64,000 nt of DNA from Undaria pinnatifida (Eukaryota > Sar > Phaeophyceae > Laminariales > Alariaceae): positions 24,418,553 to 24,482,552 of the forward strand of contig JABAKD010000016.1 of the NCBI GenBank assembly GCA_012845835.1, read 5' to 3'. Below are positions 47,134 through 59,100 of this stretch, piece by piece. Position numbers and translations under genes: made by a program. Below the pieces are notes generated by a model. The model did no database searches. It saw nothing but the letters and a program-made list of their open reading frames with translations, and was not told the DNA's origin. How positions within the stretch are numbered: the stretch's first letter is position 1; every line of letters begins with the position of its first letter.

Positions 47134-50100
47134 CTAAACGAACACTTCCCCACACGCCGAGCACTTTTCTACCGTGAGCTCATTGTGAAATGTGCACATG
47201 GGACACGCAACAAACGGCGCCATCGCCGCCCCAACCCCTCCCCCACCCCCCGCCCCCTCCCCTCCCATAAACATCTCGCCCGCTCCCGCTTCCCCGTCCA
47301 CGTCAACCGCGACTACAGACGCTTGCGTGTCGAGGGGGGGGGTCGCTCGCCTCCCCCCCCCCCCTGATAGCGCGGTTCCAGCGAAACCCAGTTCTAGGCC
47401 GGGGGGGCGTTTGGTGGCGAGCCCTTCGGTGAAAAGGTGTGTGTCGTCTACCAAAGAGCCGTCAGCCGTGTCGTCGGCACTTGTTTCTTCCACCTTCAGG
47501 AGTCAGGAGGTAGGGGTTTGCAACCGAGGCGGAATGGGTTATGGGGTGGGGGGGGGTGTACTCGATATCCATGTATGGCCTTAAGGGGGGGGTTGTGTTC
47601 TATCCATGATGCTACCATAGCACTTATTTACGCCTTTCCGCCTAGAAGTGGGTTTGTATAATAATAGCATGTGAATAGGGTCGTCTAATAATACTATAAT
47701 GACGGTTCCTCGTACAGTATTAATGACAATTGATATACAGTAGCCCATCAATGCCATACCTTGAGGTGCAGAGTATCCCCCGCTTTGACCCCTGCTTCTT
47801 GCAGCGTGGCGGTCCCCTCGTTCAGTGGAACCCCCTTCAAGAATAGCGTCTGCCGTCGAGGTATTACTTCAGCGGATTGGTACACCTGGCCGAAGAAATG
47901 CGAAGCACACGTGCAGTCAGATCTACATTGCACTGAGTTGCACCGCATCGCAATGCACTACATACTACTTTGCATGACACCATCGCCGGCCATTTTCGCG
48001 CCACCAACCCACCAACACCACAACCAACACCACAACCAACACTATGACCACCACCACCACCACCAACTACAACAGCACCAACCGCACCAACAGCACCGAC
48101 AATATCAATCAAATCGCTCGAAACTGGTTACTTACCTTAAGTTTGAAGAAGCCGAGAGTCTCATCGGAGCTGCAAATAACAACAATTGGCGCCGTCCCTC
48201 CACTCGCCCGGGTTTTTCTCTGGGGCCTTCCCGTGGCCGAAACGCCCACTCCCCCGTCCAAACCCGTCGCCGTCAAGGTGGGGTCAGGTTGGGGTACGTC
48301 CTCTCCTTCCTTGAGGCGCAGTACGTTGACCGCCTTGTCCTGAGTTCAGGGGAATGTGGGACCACCCGAAGCGGCGCATATTAACAACTAGAACGACATA
48401 CCACGCAAAAAAAGGACGAACCAATGCACGGAAAACAAACATACGGCGGAAAGTGCTACAGCAGTAGTTACAGAACGTTTCAGAAATAAAATATTTTAAA
48501 GCAGTATAGTTTGTACAGCATTTTACAGTGCGATACAGCATGTTACACCATGTGGCAAGTACCTGGTACTATGCTGCCGTATATTACCGTATACACGTTG
48601 CAGTACTTTACAGTGAGTCGCAGCAAGTTACAGATCACGCTAGCAGTGCGTTCAAGTACAACCCAGTATAACGCTACAGCGCGCTACAGCAGTAAGAATA
48701 CGTTACAGAGCACCTAGTATCAATAGTACACTACACAGCAGTACGTCACAGCAGTACTTTACAGCGAGGTACAATACGTCACAGCAATGCCATACAGTAG
48801 TATGTTAAAGTACGTGGCAATTCGATGCAGTACGTTACAATACGCAGTATGTACCTTGAAAACGCTCTTGGCCTCTTCCGCTCTGTCACGAGCGGCCGCC
48901 ATACACTCCTCGCATATCGGAGGACTCCACCCTTTATGGGGCACAAAGCGCACTTCAAACGTGAAAGGTGATTCCCCTCGCTTCCGTCCTCCCTCTCCTC
49001 CTCCTCCCGCTGCTATTGCTACTCCTGCTCCAGCTCCTTCTCCTGTTCCTTCTGAGCTGCTCAGCGGTAAATACAAATCATATACACGACACACCGTTAT
49101 GTAAAAAACAGTCCATTTCACTATATTTTTGCGAGTCTTGCGTTATTCGCGTAACGTACACCAAGAGGGCCCAATTTTTATGCGAATCAGCGTGCTCTAA
49201 AACCTATGTAACGTATACCAGGTATCTCTGTCATGCGCCAAAAACACGGACAAGAAACGTCAACTGAAGCGACGAGTGAGCTTGTTCAGTCAAAGCGAAG
49301 CAGCTGCGGGGGCCGACCCTTCGCCCGTAAAATCCTAAGCAATGAACGAAGACACTCCTCCCGTCTCCGCAAGCCTAACTGCTGTAACTGTACTTAACGC
49401 AGAGTGAGTCTGACCTACGAGTAGCGATAGCGGCAACCCCCAACAAAACATCCCAACCAATGAACGCGAACCCCTCCCGGTTCCGCCAGCCTACCTGATG
49501 TAACTTTAATTAACGCAAGAGCGAGTTCCATCTAGCAATAGCACCAGCTGCCGGGACCAACCCCACCAAAGCGAACATTCCAACCAATGCACGCAAACCC
49601 GTCCCGGCTCTGCTAGCCTAACTCTAACTGTGATTAACGCAAGAACGAGTCTTATCTAGCAATAGAAGCAGCCCCCAACAAAGCATCCTAACCAACGAGC
49701 GCAAACTCCCTCCAGGCTTTGCCAGGGTGTCCGAAAGAGCGAGTCTCACCCAGCGATAGCAGCAGACTGTGCCTCAGCAGCTTCAGTGGTAGCCTCCATC
49801 CCGGTCTGCCCTCCGCCTCCTCCCTGACATGCTGGAGCGTCTCCCACTTCGCCCTGCGGCTGCGAGATGTACCCAGACTGCAGGAAAGCAACATGCATGT
49901 TGCAAAGTAGGCAGTACGGGTTAGGTAGGGATGGGGGAAGGACGAGAGACAGAGAGAGAGGGGGGGGGGGGCGGGGTGAGGGGGAGGGACGGCCACGTCT
50001 AAACAATGCATCGTCGCTCAGATAGTTTACTATTAATAGTGGGAAACACGCAACCTTCAACATCCAAACGCGAAGGGGCGCGCAAGCCCCCCCCCCCCGC

Positions 50101-53100
50101 CCCAAAAACGCACACCACACGCTTATAACTAGTGTAATACCTAAAGTCCCCTAACGCCAGCGCATTATTAAGCACAAATGTAGTTGGAGTAGTACTATTA
50201 ACTACATTCATCGATTGATATTGTTACAAACAACCATTAAACAACTACCAGTAAAATGTAACAGACGTATTGAAATATAAATAAACAGACGAGTGAACCA
50301 GCCATTCCGTCCGTTTCTTCGTCCCTTTTGCCTTTTCCTTTTCCCGATCTGTTTCCTCTTGGGCACCCTTGGGGTGTGTGGAGGCGATGATGGCGGGAAG
50401 GACACCGCTGTCGTTGGACACAGTACGTAGGGGACAGACCAGGTACCAAAGCCCCTTAACCTTCTAGTACTTGCATTCAGAAACCAGTTTGGGTGCGGCC
50501 TGACGCCGGCTGGATTGTGTCATCTGCGTTTGTGCCTTGTTTTTGCTTATTTTCTATTTATCTATAGGTTCGTTGTTGGTTTTCGTACGGTGGCGATGGT
50601 GGCGGTATGGGCACCGCTGTCGTCAGGGACAGAAAGCATGTGATAGACCATGCGGCGATCCTCCTACTTCTACAGCAGATGCAATCGGGTTCCACTATGG
50701 TTGCTGCTCCCGCCGCTGGTTAGGTGGTACCATCTGCTCTGTTGCTAGCTGCCTGTTTTGCTTAGTTTTCGTTTTTTGCCCTGCCGTGCTATTTCACTCC
50801 TACTGTTTGTTGTTCCTGGGTACCTCTTTCTCCCTCCCTGCTTTCATTTTTAGTTTTTTCTCTTTGTTTTCTTTTCCATTTGCTTTCCTTTTCGCCTTTT
50901 CTTCTTTCGTATTATTATTTTACTTTTTCCTGCGAGCTGTTTGGTGTGCTGGCTTGCTATTGTTCCGCCTTTGTATCCTTTATGTTTGCCATTTGCATGG
51001 CCATTACTTTACTGTACTTACCATGTGTACCTCTGTCTTGTAGTTTGTGACCACGGAGCGTCTCTATAGGAGGAGGCATCGGCACGGCCACTGCTTGTGC
51101 TGAATGTATATTTGACGGCCAATTAGAAATATCAGCTTAACCTCTTTACAACTGGAAACCCTTTTTGGGGGACAAAATAACTTGGATTCAGTATAGGGAG
51201 GGGTTCATGGCTTCAAAGGGGTTAACGCGAAGAACTCACAGCAGTACATACGGAGCAGTACGAAAGTACTTGGCAGAGTACTCACCCTTGCCAGATCTCG
51301 CCACTCCTCTCGCGTGAGAACCTCCGCTTCGACGGGCATCCGCTCGCCCTCACCCAACTCCCCCTCCCACTCTCCTTCCCCGTGCCCGTCCCCATTTTTC
51401 CTTTTCTCAGTCGCACCCCCCAAAGCTGGCAGCTGGCCTTCGATCACCAGCCGTAACCGTCGCCCGAGAACCACCGCCCCGTGTCTGCACCGCAACCCCT
51501 GCAGACATGGAAGGCGCATTTTCTCAAGAGTTTAGGAGGACTGATGAGGCCTTTTCAAAACCAGGGCGTCTTTTCCGGGGAACGTGTGAGGGCTACATAC
51601 GACTTGCTTCAGCTTCGACAAAACATACTTGACTTTTAAGCATTGACCGTAACTACATCTTAACGCTGACCCCCACCGATCGGAAAAGTTATCGGAATGA
51701 AGCTGAGCCGAGGAGTGGATGCACAGAGGAGGGGACGGGGGGGGCGGGAGGGGCGTACTCATTTGTTGCTTGCCTTAGGCATTTGACCATTGACTACGCA
51801 TCCCTTTCGAGACGGAGCACCGCTCTTACTCCTAATAGAGACACCTCCAACACCTGAGCGCTCATTACGCTTCTTCCATATACTACATAGAAACTGTTTG
51901 CTTATCCTATCTCCGTCCTGTTTCGCCGTCTGCGGCCACCATCTATCTCCTAGGATATCGATCGTTTTCTCGCTACTCTCTAGTCTACCAAACTCTTCCA
52001 CGTCACATGCGTCTAATTTCCTCATCTCCTCCTCTAACGCATCCCGTTCCTCCTTGTATATTTCACATCCTCCTACTAAGTGAGTTCTACCCTCTATTGG
52101 GGGGGGGGGGGGGGGGCATGGGATAAGAGGGGGGGCACAAAGGAGGAGGTGGGGTGGGTGGGCGTTTCCTGCCTCCGCTCAACACGGAGTAGTGTTTCTT
52201 AGACCACAAGAATGCCCCAAACATCAATTGGGTAAGTTGGTGTTCTAGTCTGTACCTGGTTAAGCAGGACACCGGGGGGCTCTGAGTGGGCTTTAGAGCT
52301 ATCGTGGTGAGAGCGCCACGCCGACATCCACCGAGACTCCGCCAGGAAATAGCAGTTGCCGCCAGCCATCGCATCGTCACCCCTATGTGGAAGAGGCGGC
52401 GGTACAAGAAGGGAATTTCTGCAAACAATCCCGCGAGCTGAGCTGGAAAGTACGAGCGACGAAAAAACTAAACCAAAAGTCTTCCTCCCTCCCCCCCTCC
52501 CTTCTTTTCTACCTGAGGTACAATTTTATCGTTTCTTCTATTCCGAGGTATTTCCTTCCTGCCTGCCTTCCTGCCATTCAAACAATTACGTTTGATTACG
52601 CAGTTCGAAAACGAGTAAACCCGCCCTGCACAGCAACATCATCAACACTCTCCACCTCCACCTCGCTCTAGGCTGGTCGAAACAACAACGACCCGGTCAA
52701 GAACAACTACTCGGTCGAATGCCGCCTCCCTGAAAACAAGCCTCCAACGATATTTTTAGCGTTTCGAATTTTTGTTATCTCACTTGCTCAGCGCCCCTCG
52801 ATGAGCAGAGATGAGACCATATGGAACACCGCCGTTTCGCCTTCGAAGGCCCTTGAGGGAGGGTCCGTTGAGAAGCTCGGCGCTCTTCGCGTTGCGCCTG
52901 TCGAGCTTCAGCTTCATCTCGCCCAAGTCCTGAGGGGGTATCGTTGTGGTGGTATTGGTGTAGGTGAAGTTGATGGTGTTGGTCATGAAATTGATGGTGT
53001 TGGTGGTTAGACTATAGTGTCAGTGATGTTGGTGTTGGTGTTCGTGGCGGTGATGAAGTTGATGGTGTTGGTGGTTAGACTATAGTGTCAGCGATGTTGG

Positions 53101-56100
53101 TGGTGTTCGTGGCGGTAGTGGTGGTGTTGGTGTTGGCTTTCGTGGCGGTGATGATGGTACTGGTGATGGTGTCAGCGATGGCGATGGTGTTGGGGTATCA
53201 ATGTTGGTGTTGGTGTTGTTGGTATGGGTGGTGGGGGTGGTAGTGTAAGTGTCCGTAGTTGTCGGTGTTGGTGTTGGTGTTGGCGTTTTCAGAAGTGGTA
53301 GCGGTAGTGGTGGCGTTGGAGATCTTGTTGGTGTCGGTGGTGTTGGCGTTAGTGTTGGTGCTGGTTGATAATTACGGTGTCGATGATGGAAACGGTCTTG
53401 ACGGCGTTGGTGGTGTTGATGGTGTTGGTGTTGGTTGGTAATTGTGTACATGTTGGTGACGGTGGCGTTGATTGGGTTACTGGTGTTGTTTGTGTTGCTG
53501 CTGGTGTTGGTGATGTGTTAGTGGTGCCCGAGCTCGTGATGGTGTTGATAGCTAATTGATGTGTTGGCTGGTAGCAGTAGCGGAGTTGGCGTTGGTGATG
53601 GCTGTGGTGATGCTAGTGGTGTCGGTGGTGTTGGTGTTGGTTGTGTTGTTTTGTTGATGGTGGTGGTCGGTTACTGCAGTGTTGATGTTGGTAATGGTGG
53701 TAATGCCTTTGTTGGGGTTGGTGTTGGTATTCGTGGTGTTAGTGGTTGCGTCGGTGGTGTTGGTGCTGTTCGCAGTGTTGGCGGTGTTGATGGTGTTGGT
53801 GTTGGTGGTGCTAGTTCGTACTTGCGGTGGCGTTATTGTTGGTGTTGGTTGTGACGACGTTGTTGCTGGTGTCATGGTGACTATTTCACCCGCCCGAAAA
53901 AGGATACATAAAAAAGAAAAAACACCCCCGCGTCCCCAGCAAGAAACCACTTCGTACCTGCTCCTGACAATACACGCAGGGAGGAGTTCCAGCTGGGTAC
54001 TCCAGCTCAGACGCAAGGGGGAACATTTTCCGCACCATCTTCCACCCCTCGGCCGAAACGAGGCGGTACTTGCGCTTGGCCCATTTCCTGCGTGAGCAAA
54101 TAGTTTTCCGGTATGGTGAGCGAACTTCTGGTGGCGGTATTAGGTTCCCGTTCGGGTGTACTTAGACCAATGGACAAATAACTGCGTTTCGGGCATTTTG
54201 ACCAATTGGGTTTGCTCTGTCTATACCGGGCGAATTTCGACCAGCGGAGGATGTTCGGGTCGAACGCGAGGCTACACAATATTCTACCAGCCCGAGCAGA
54301 AAAACAGCCAGAAGCTCCCCGTGAACCCCATAATTATGAACACAAACCCGCCCCGACCGTTTAGATCGCCCCGCCCGCCCCCTACAGTACCCCCTCTCGG
54401 GGTTTCCATTTCCAAAAAAACGGAGGGTTCAACTGTCACCAGCAGCATCCTAGCCTCATTTACGAGAGGTGGGGGAGGTCTACAGCCCGTCTCTTTGTCG
54501 GTGTTTCGAATAGCCGTATCTCCGATCCCCTTATTGATTCCGGATATTTTGAGAGTCATGTGTGTACCGTCGTGTGCTCTGCATCTACGACTATTCAGGG
54601 TAGGCTAACGTTGTGCGTGTACGAAATTTCAGGGTGGGCTAATGCTATGCATTTTTGACTATTCATGGTGGAATGATGTTAAACATGTACGAATGTTCAG
54701 GGTGGGACAATGCTACACATCTATGACTATTGAGGGTGGGCTAATGTTATGGATTAATGGCATGCCGCGGCGCTCTGACCTCTCGCTGACGAGCTTCCCG
54801 TGCTCGCAGGTGATGGAGGTGTTGACGCGCTCGTCCGGAAGTTTCATGGAGTCCTTGGCGTTGTCGTGGGCACCAGCACCTCTCTTCGGTTGATTCGCGG
54901 CACTCTTCGCGGCTGAGCGAAGGAACTGCGAGATACGTTGAGCCGTAACATGCAAGCGTAAGGTTTCACGCACAGGGCAGATCACGATTTAGATAATCTA
55001 GATATTACACTTGCCGTTAAGAGATGTGCATGAGTCGTAGTATACAGATCCCACCCCGTAAAATGTTGGCTGATTCAAGACACTCTTCACGGCTGAGGAA
55101 AGGAACTGCGAGAGACGGCCGTCCAACCACATCGTGCAAGCGTAATTAGCATGAGATATACAAAAAAGTAATAGAGCTTCTTAGACGCAGGACCAACACA
55201 TGCCAGCCAGAAAAAACGCTCGTGCCGCAGTACAAAACGACAAAAACAAGAGAAGGAACATACATTCCCTTTGCCGACCCCTAAAACGATGTTATTGATA
55301 TCATTGATATCACAAACATCAATAATATCACCAATGGATAGTCTGCATCCAAGCGTTGTGTGCGCGAAGCGCGAGTGCAGCGTAAAAAGGGTAAACACCT
55401 GGTCGTGGTAAAGTTTGAGCTCTGCCACCCACTTCCGAGAGATCGCGAACGGTCTAACGGAGGGCAAAGGCGAGGCTTTGTCCGGCCGCCCGTCTAGCCC
55501 GTCACCATCCACCCAGGGGGGCTCCGGCTTCTCGAGCAAGGCCACAAGATCACCGCTCTCGCGAGACGCCGTCACGTTCACTTCTCTGCAGAAAAGATAA
55601 AGAGGAAAAACAAATAAGAATCACAAATCAAGAACTAAGAACACAAGAAAACAAAACTAATAAGAAAATGAGGAGAATAGAAAGTGAGGAAACAAGGAAA
55701 ATCAAAGAGAGATGAAAATAAATCGCGACAGTAGTTAATTTATTGTCCGACCATCTTACTTCCGCCTGATGTGGTCGCCCACGCAGACCGCGCAGTAGTA
55801 ATTCGAGGCAGCCAGGTGTCGATCCGGCGGCGGCATGCCTTCCTCCGCCAGCAAACCCAAGTACACCGCCCGCGATACAAGCTTCAACCGCGCCACGGAC
55901 GCCGGGTGCAACCCCCCGTGTCTGCACACCAGCGGGAGATGGCGCATGGGGTCGACAAAAACGCCACCCTCTGAAGGTAGGGGCGCGGGGGAGGATGCCA
56001 GCGCGCCCCCTTCGCGGCCTTTTCCCCCCCGAGCTTCATCTTTTTCGTGTTCCTCCTCCTTCCGTGCCTTTTGCGGGTCCGGTCCTTGCCCGGCTCTTTC

Positions 56101-59100
56101 CAAGGTCGCGACAGATTCTCCTGGCTCTCCTCCTCCTGCTGCTTCTCGTCCCCTCGATCCCCCTCCTGATGCTTCTCTTCCGTTGGCGGCAGCACCCGAT
56201 ACCTCACCCCCCATCCCTAACCGCTCCCCGTCGCTCTCCTTTCGTGGACTCGCCAAAGCCGAGTCGAAAGCACCTGCAGCAGCAGCAGCAGCCTCTACGA
56301 CACCGTCACCTCGTATTCTTCCTCCATTTTCCCCTTCTCCTTCTCCTCCTCCTCCTCTCCCTCCGGCGCGACGATCACGACGCACACTTCTGCCAACATC
56401 ACTACTGCATCTGCCCCAGGCACCACCGTCGCCACAATCGCTAACCCCCACCGCAGCATCGCCAGCCCCAATGCTAACCCCGCTAACGCCATTCCCACTG
56501 CAGCCGCCACTGCCTCCCTGCCCCCTCCCCCCTTCCTCCTTTCCGTCAGCCTCAACCGGCTCCGCGACCACAGCTGACCCTTGCGACGCCACAGCTGGCC
56601 CTTGCGACGCCCCCCCTCCATCGGAAACATCAACAACCATCACCGTCTCCGGAGACCCGCTGGAAACCCCCTTCCCCTCAGTAGAGGTAATATCCTCAGC
56701 CAATGAAAATGAAGGAGGTGTTGCCTCGGTAAGGGTAGGGGGAGAATACTCCCCGGTGACCCACTGCTTCAGCCAACTAGAATCAACCCAGAAGAAATCT
56801 CCCGGTGGGACAACCGTTGCCGGTTGGTCGCTTGCGGCGGCACTTCCAAACGTGGCAACATGTTTTGACGAGGAAGCGGAGCAGGAGGTGGTGGTAGAAG
56901 AGGAGAGGATCTCGGAGGAACAGGAGGAGGGGGGTACCGATGATGGCGCTGAAGTGGCCAAAGACGCGGCAAGTGCTCTGGCCAGGTCTCGATCTTCTTG
57001 GGAAGGCGGCTCCTCGGCGGCTATCGAGGTCGTTCCGTCTATTCTCAACGTCCTCCCAAGCTGGTTGTCGGAAGGTCCGGGGTGAACGAAGACGTCAGCT
57101 TGGCTGTCTTCCGCGGCTGAAATACGGCACGAAAAGAAGGGGACGAAAACGAACGAGATCAATACAAAAACGGAGCTTGTCTCAAGCTGCGGTATGTATA
57201 TTTGATCAGGTCCCGATAAATGAGACACTTGCTCTGTAGCGTATCATAGAGCATGATAGACCATGGCGATGCACAGAAGTGATACCGCCAATGATAGGCC
57301 CACTTCAGACCGGATCGAGCCTGAAAAAAAAGAACAAAAAAAAACAGCTTATCATTCTTCAACTCGCCGTGTTCATCCTCTTCCATCGCCTCCGTCGTGC
57401 AAGAGTTCCTCGTAGACCGTCGCCGAAATATGGGCGCCCGCGGCGACTCATTTCCTTCCTCCCCGTCTTCTGTCAACCCTCCCCTTCCTCCCGCCCCCCT
57501 TCCTTTTCCTCCCACCCCGCCTTCTCCCCCCCCCTTCCTCTTTCTTCCTGGTCTCCCTCTCATCCTTCTCCCCCCCTCTTCTCCTTCTGCTCCCCCTCCT
57601 CTCTTTTCTCCTCCTCCTAATCCCCTCCTCCCCCCTGCGCCTCCTTCTCCCCCTCCCCCCACCCTCCTCTTCGTGCCCCCTCCCCCCCCCCTGCCCCCCT
57701 CTCCTCCTCCTTCTCCCCCCCCCCCCTCCCCCCCTCTTCTTCCCCCCTCCCAACCCCCCACTTGCCCCTCCTCCTCCTGCCCTCCCCCAATCCTCTTCTG
57801 CTGCCGCTTCACCATTAGCCTCCGCCTTTGCTTTGGTACCCGCCGCATCTCCCACGACTGCGGCATTACCTTTCCCTTTTCCGCCGGTTACGTACGAGAA
57901 GCACGCGGGGTGGGGGGGGGCTGCAGTGGGGGGCTAAGGCTAGTGTTGGCGCACGTATATCTGAAAGCCGCCCAACACACCGTTTACACGAATTAAACGC
58001 GCTGAGTCACAAAACTTCGGCACTGTTGCACCTCCTACAACAACACTTCAGGGTGCTTCGCTCTTAAAGTCACCACCACCACCACCACCACCACGACCAC
58101 GACCACCACCACCACCACCACCATCTCACCAGCTCCACTACAATCACCGCCACCACCACCACCAACACCATCAACATACCACCGCCAACATCACCACCAA
58201 CACCATCAACATACCACCACTAACACAACCGTCACCAACATCCACCACCAACAACCACCACCACCTATACCACTGCCACCATCACCACCATAAGCATGAC
58301 CGTCATCACCACCATAAGCATGACCGTCATCACCACCATAAGCATGACCGTCATCACCACCATAAGCATGACCGTCATCACCACCATAAGCATGACCGTC
58401 ATCACCATCATAAGCATGACCGTCATCACCACCATAAGCATGACCGTCATCACCACCATAAGCATGACCGTCATCACCACCATAAGCATGACCGTCATCA
58501 CCATCATAAGCATGACCGTCATCACCACCATAAGCATGACCGTCATCACCGCCAAAAGCATGACCGTCATCACCACCATAAGCATGACCGTCATCACCAT
58601 CATAAGCATGACCGTCATCACCAGAAATTAATATAGGTAACGGCGCGCTTACCTTTGCGAGGCGGACGAGCGGACTTGGCGGGTGCCCCGAACAGACGAC
58701 AGTATCTCTCCCGCCGCACCCGCATCTGGTCCTCCACGCAGCGCCTCCTCTCGTGGAAATCCGAGACTGATTTCGCCAACGCAGCGTTGGATGCCTCCAC
58801 CGCAGCCTTTAAATGCACGTACAAACAAATTAAAAAAAAAATGAAGTGTATTTAAAAAATGTTTTAATAGGGCTTTGAGTTGGCTGACTACAAGTTGCCA
58901 GTTAGTTATTAGTTGGCTAGTTCTAAGCTAGTTGCGGCGGTGCTAACTATCCAACAACTTAGTGTATTTGGGTTTCCTTGATTGTAGGAAGGCTTGTTTC
59001 GTATGGGACACGCAATGTTCCGCGACAGGAGCCCAAACTCGCTGCGAACAGAGAGGCAGCTCATGGCCGGCTTCCCAAGCCACCCAAATCCCAGCACTGG

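Noticed and set aside
53080-54016. Thr/Asn-rich frames
   Set aside because: They come from the GGTGTT simple repeat within an intron.
55835-57085. 416-codon open frame on the plus strand
   Set aside because: It is the antisense shadow of the large Ser/Gly/Ala-rich exon 55,760-57,116, whose minus-strand frame carries the DUSP and UIM motifs and fits its neighbours' splice phases.
57159-57866. Long Gly/Arg/Glu-rich minus-strand and Pro-rich plus-strand frames
   Set aside because: They are produced by the polypurine tract in an intron and have no complex sequence.
58265-58631. Open frames with repeated MTVITTIS or MVVMTVML units
   Set aside because: They are translations of the 24-bp minisatellite, open on both strands because the unit length is a multiple of three.
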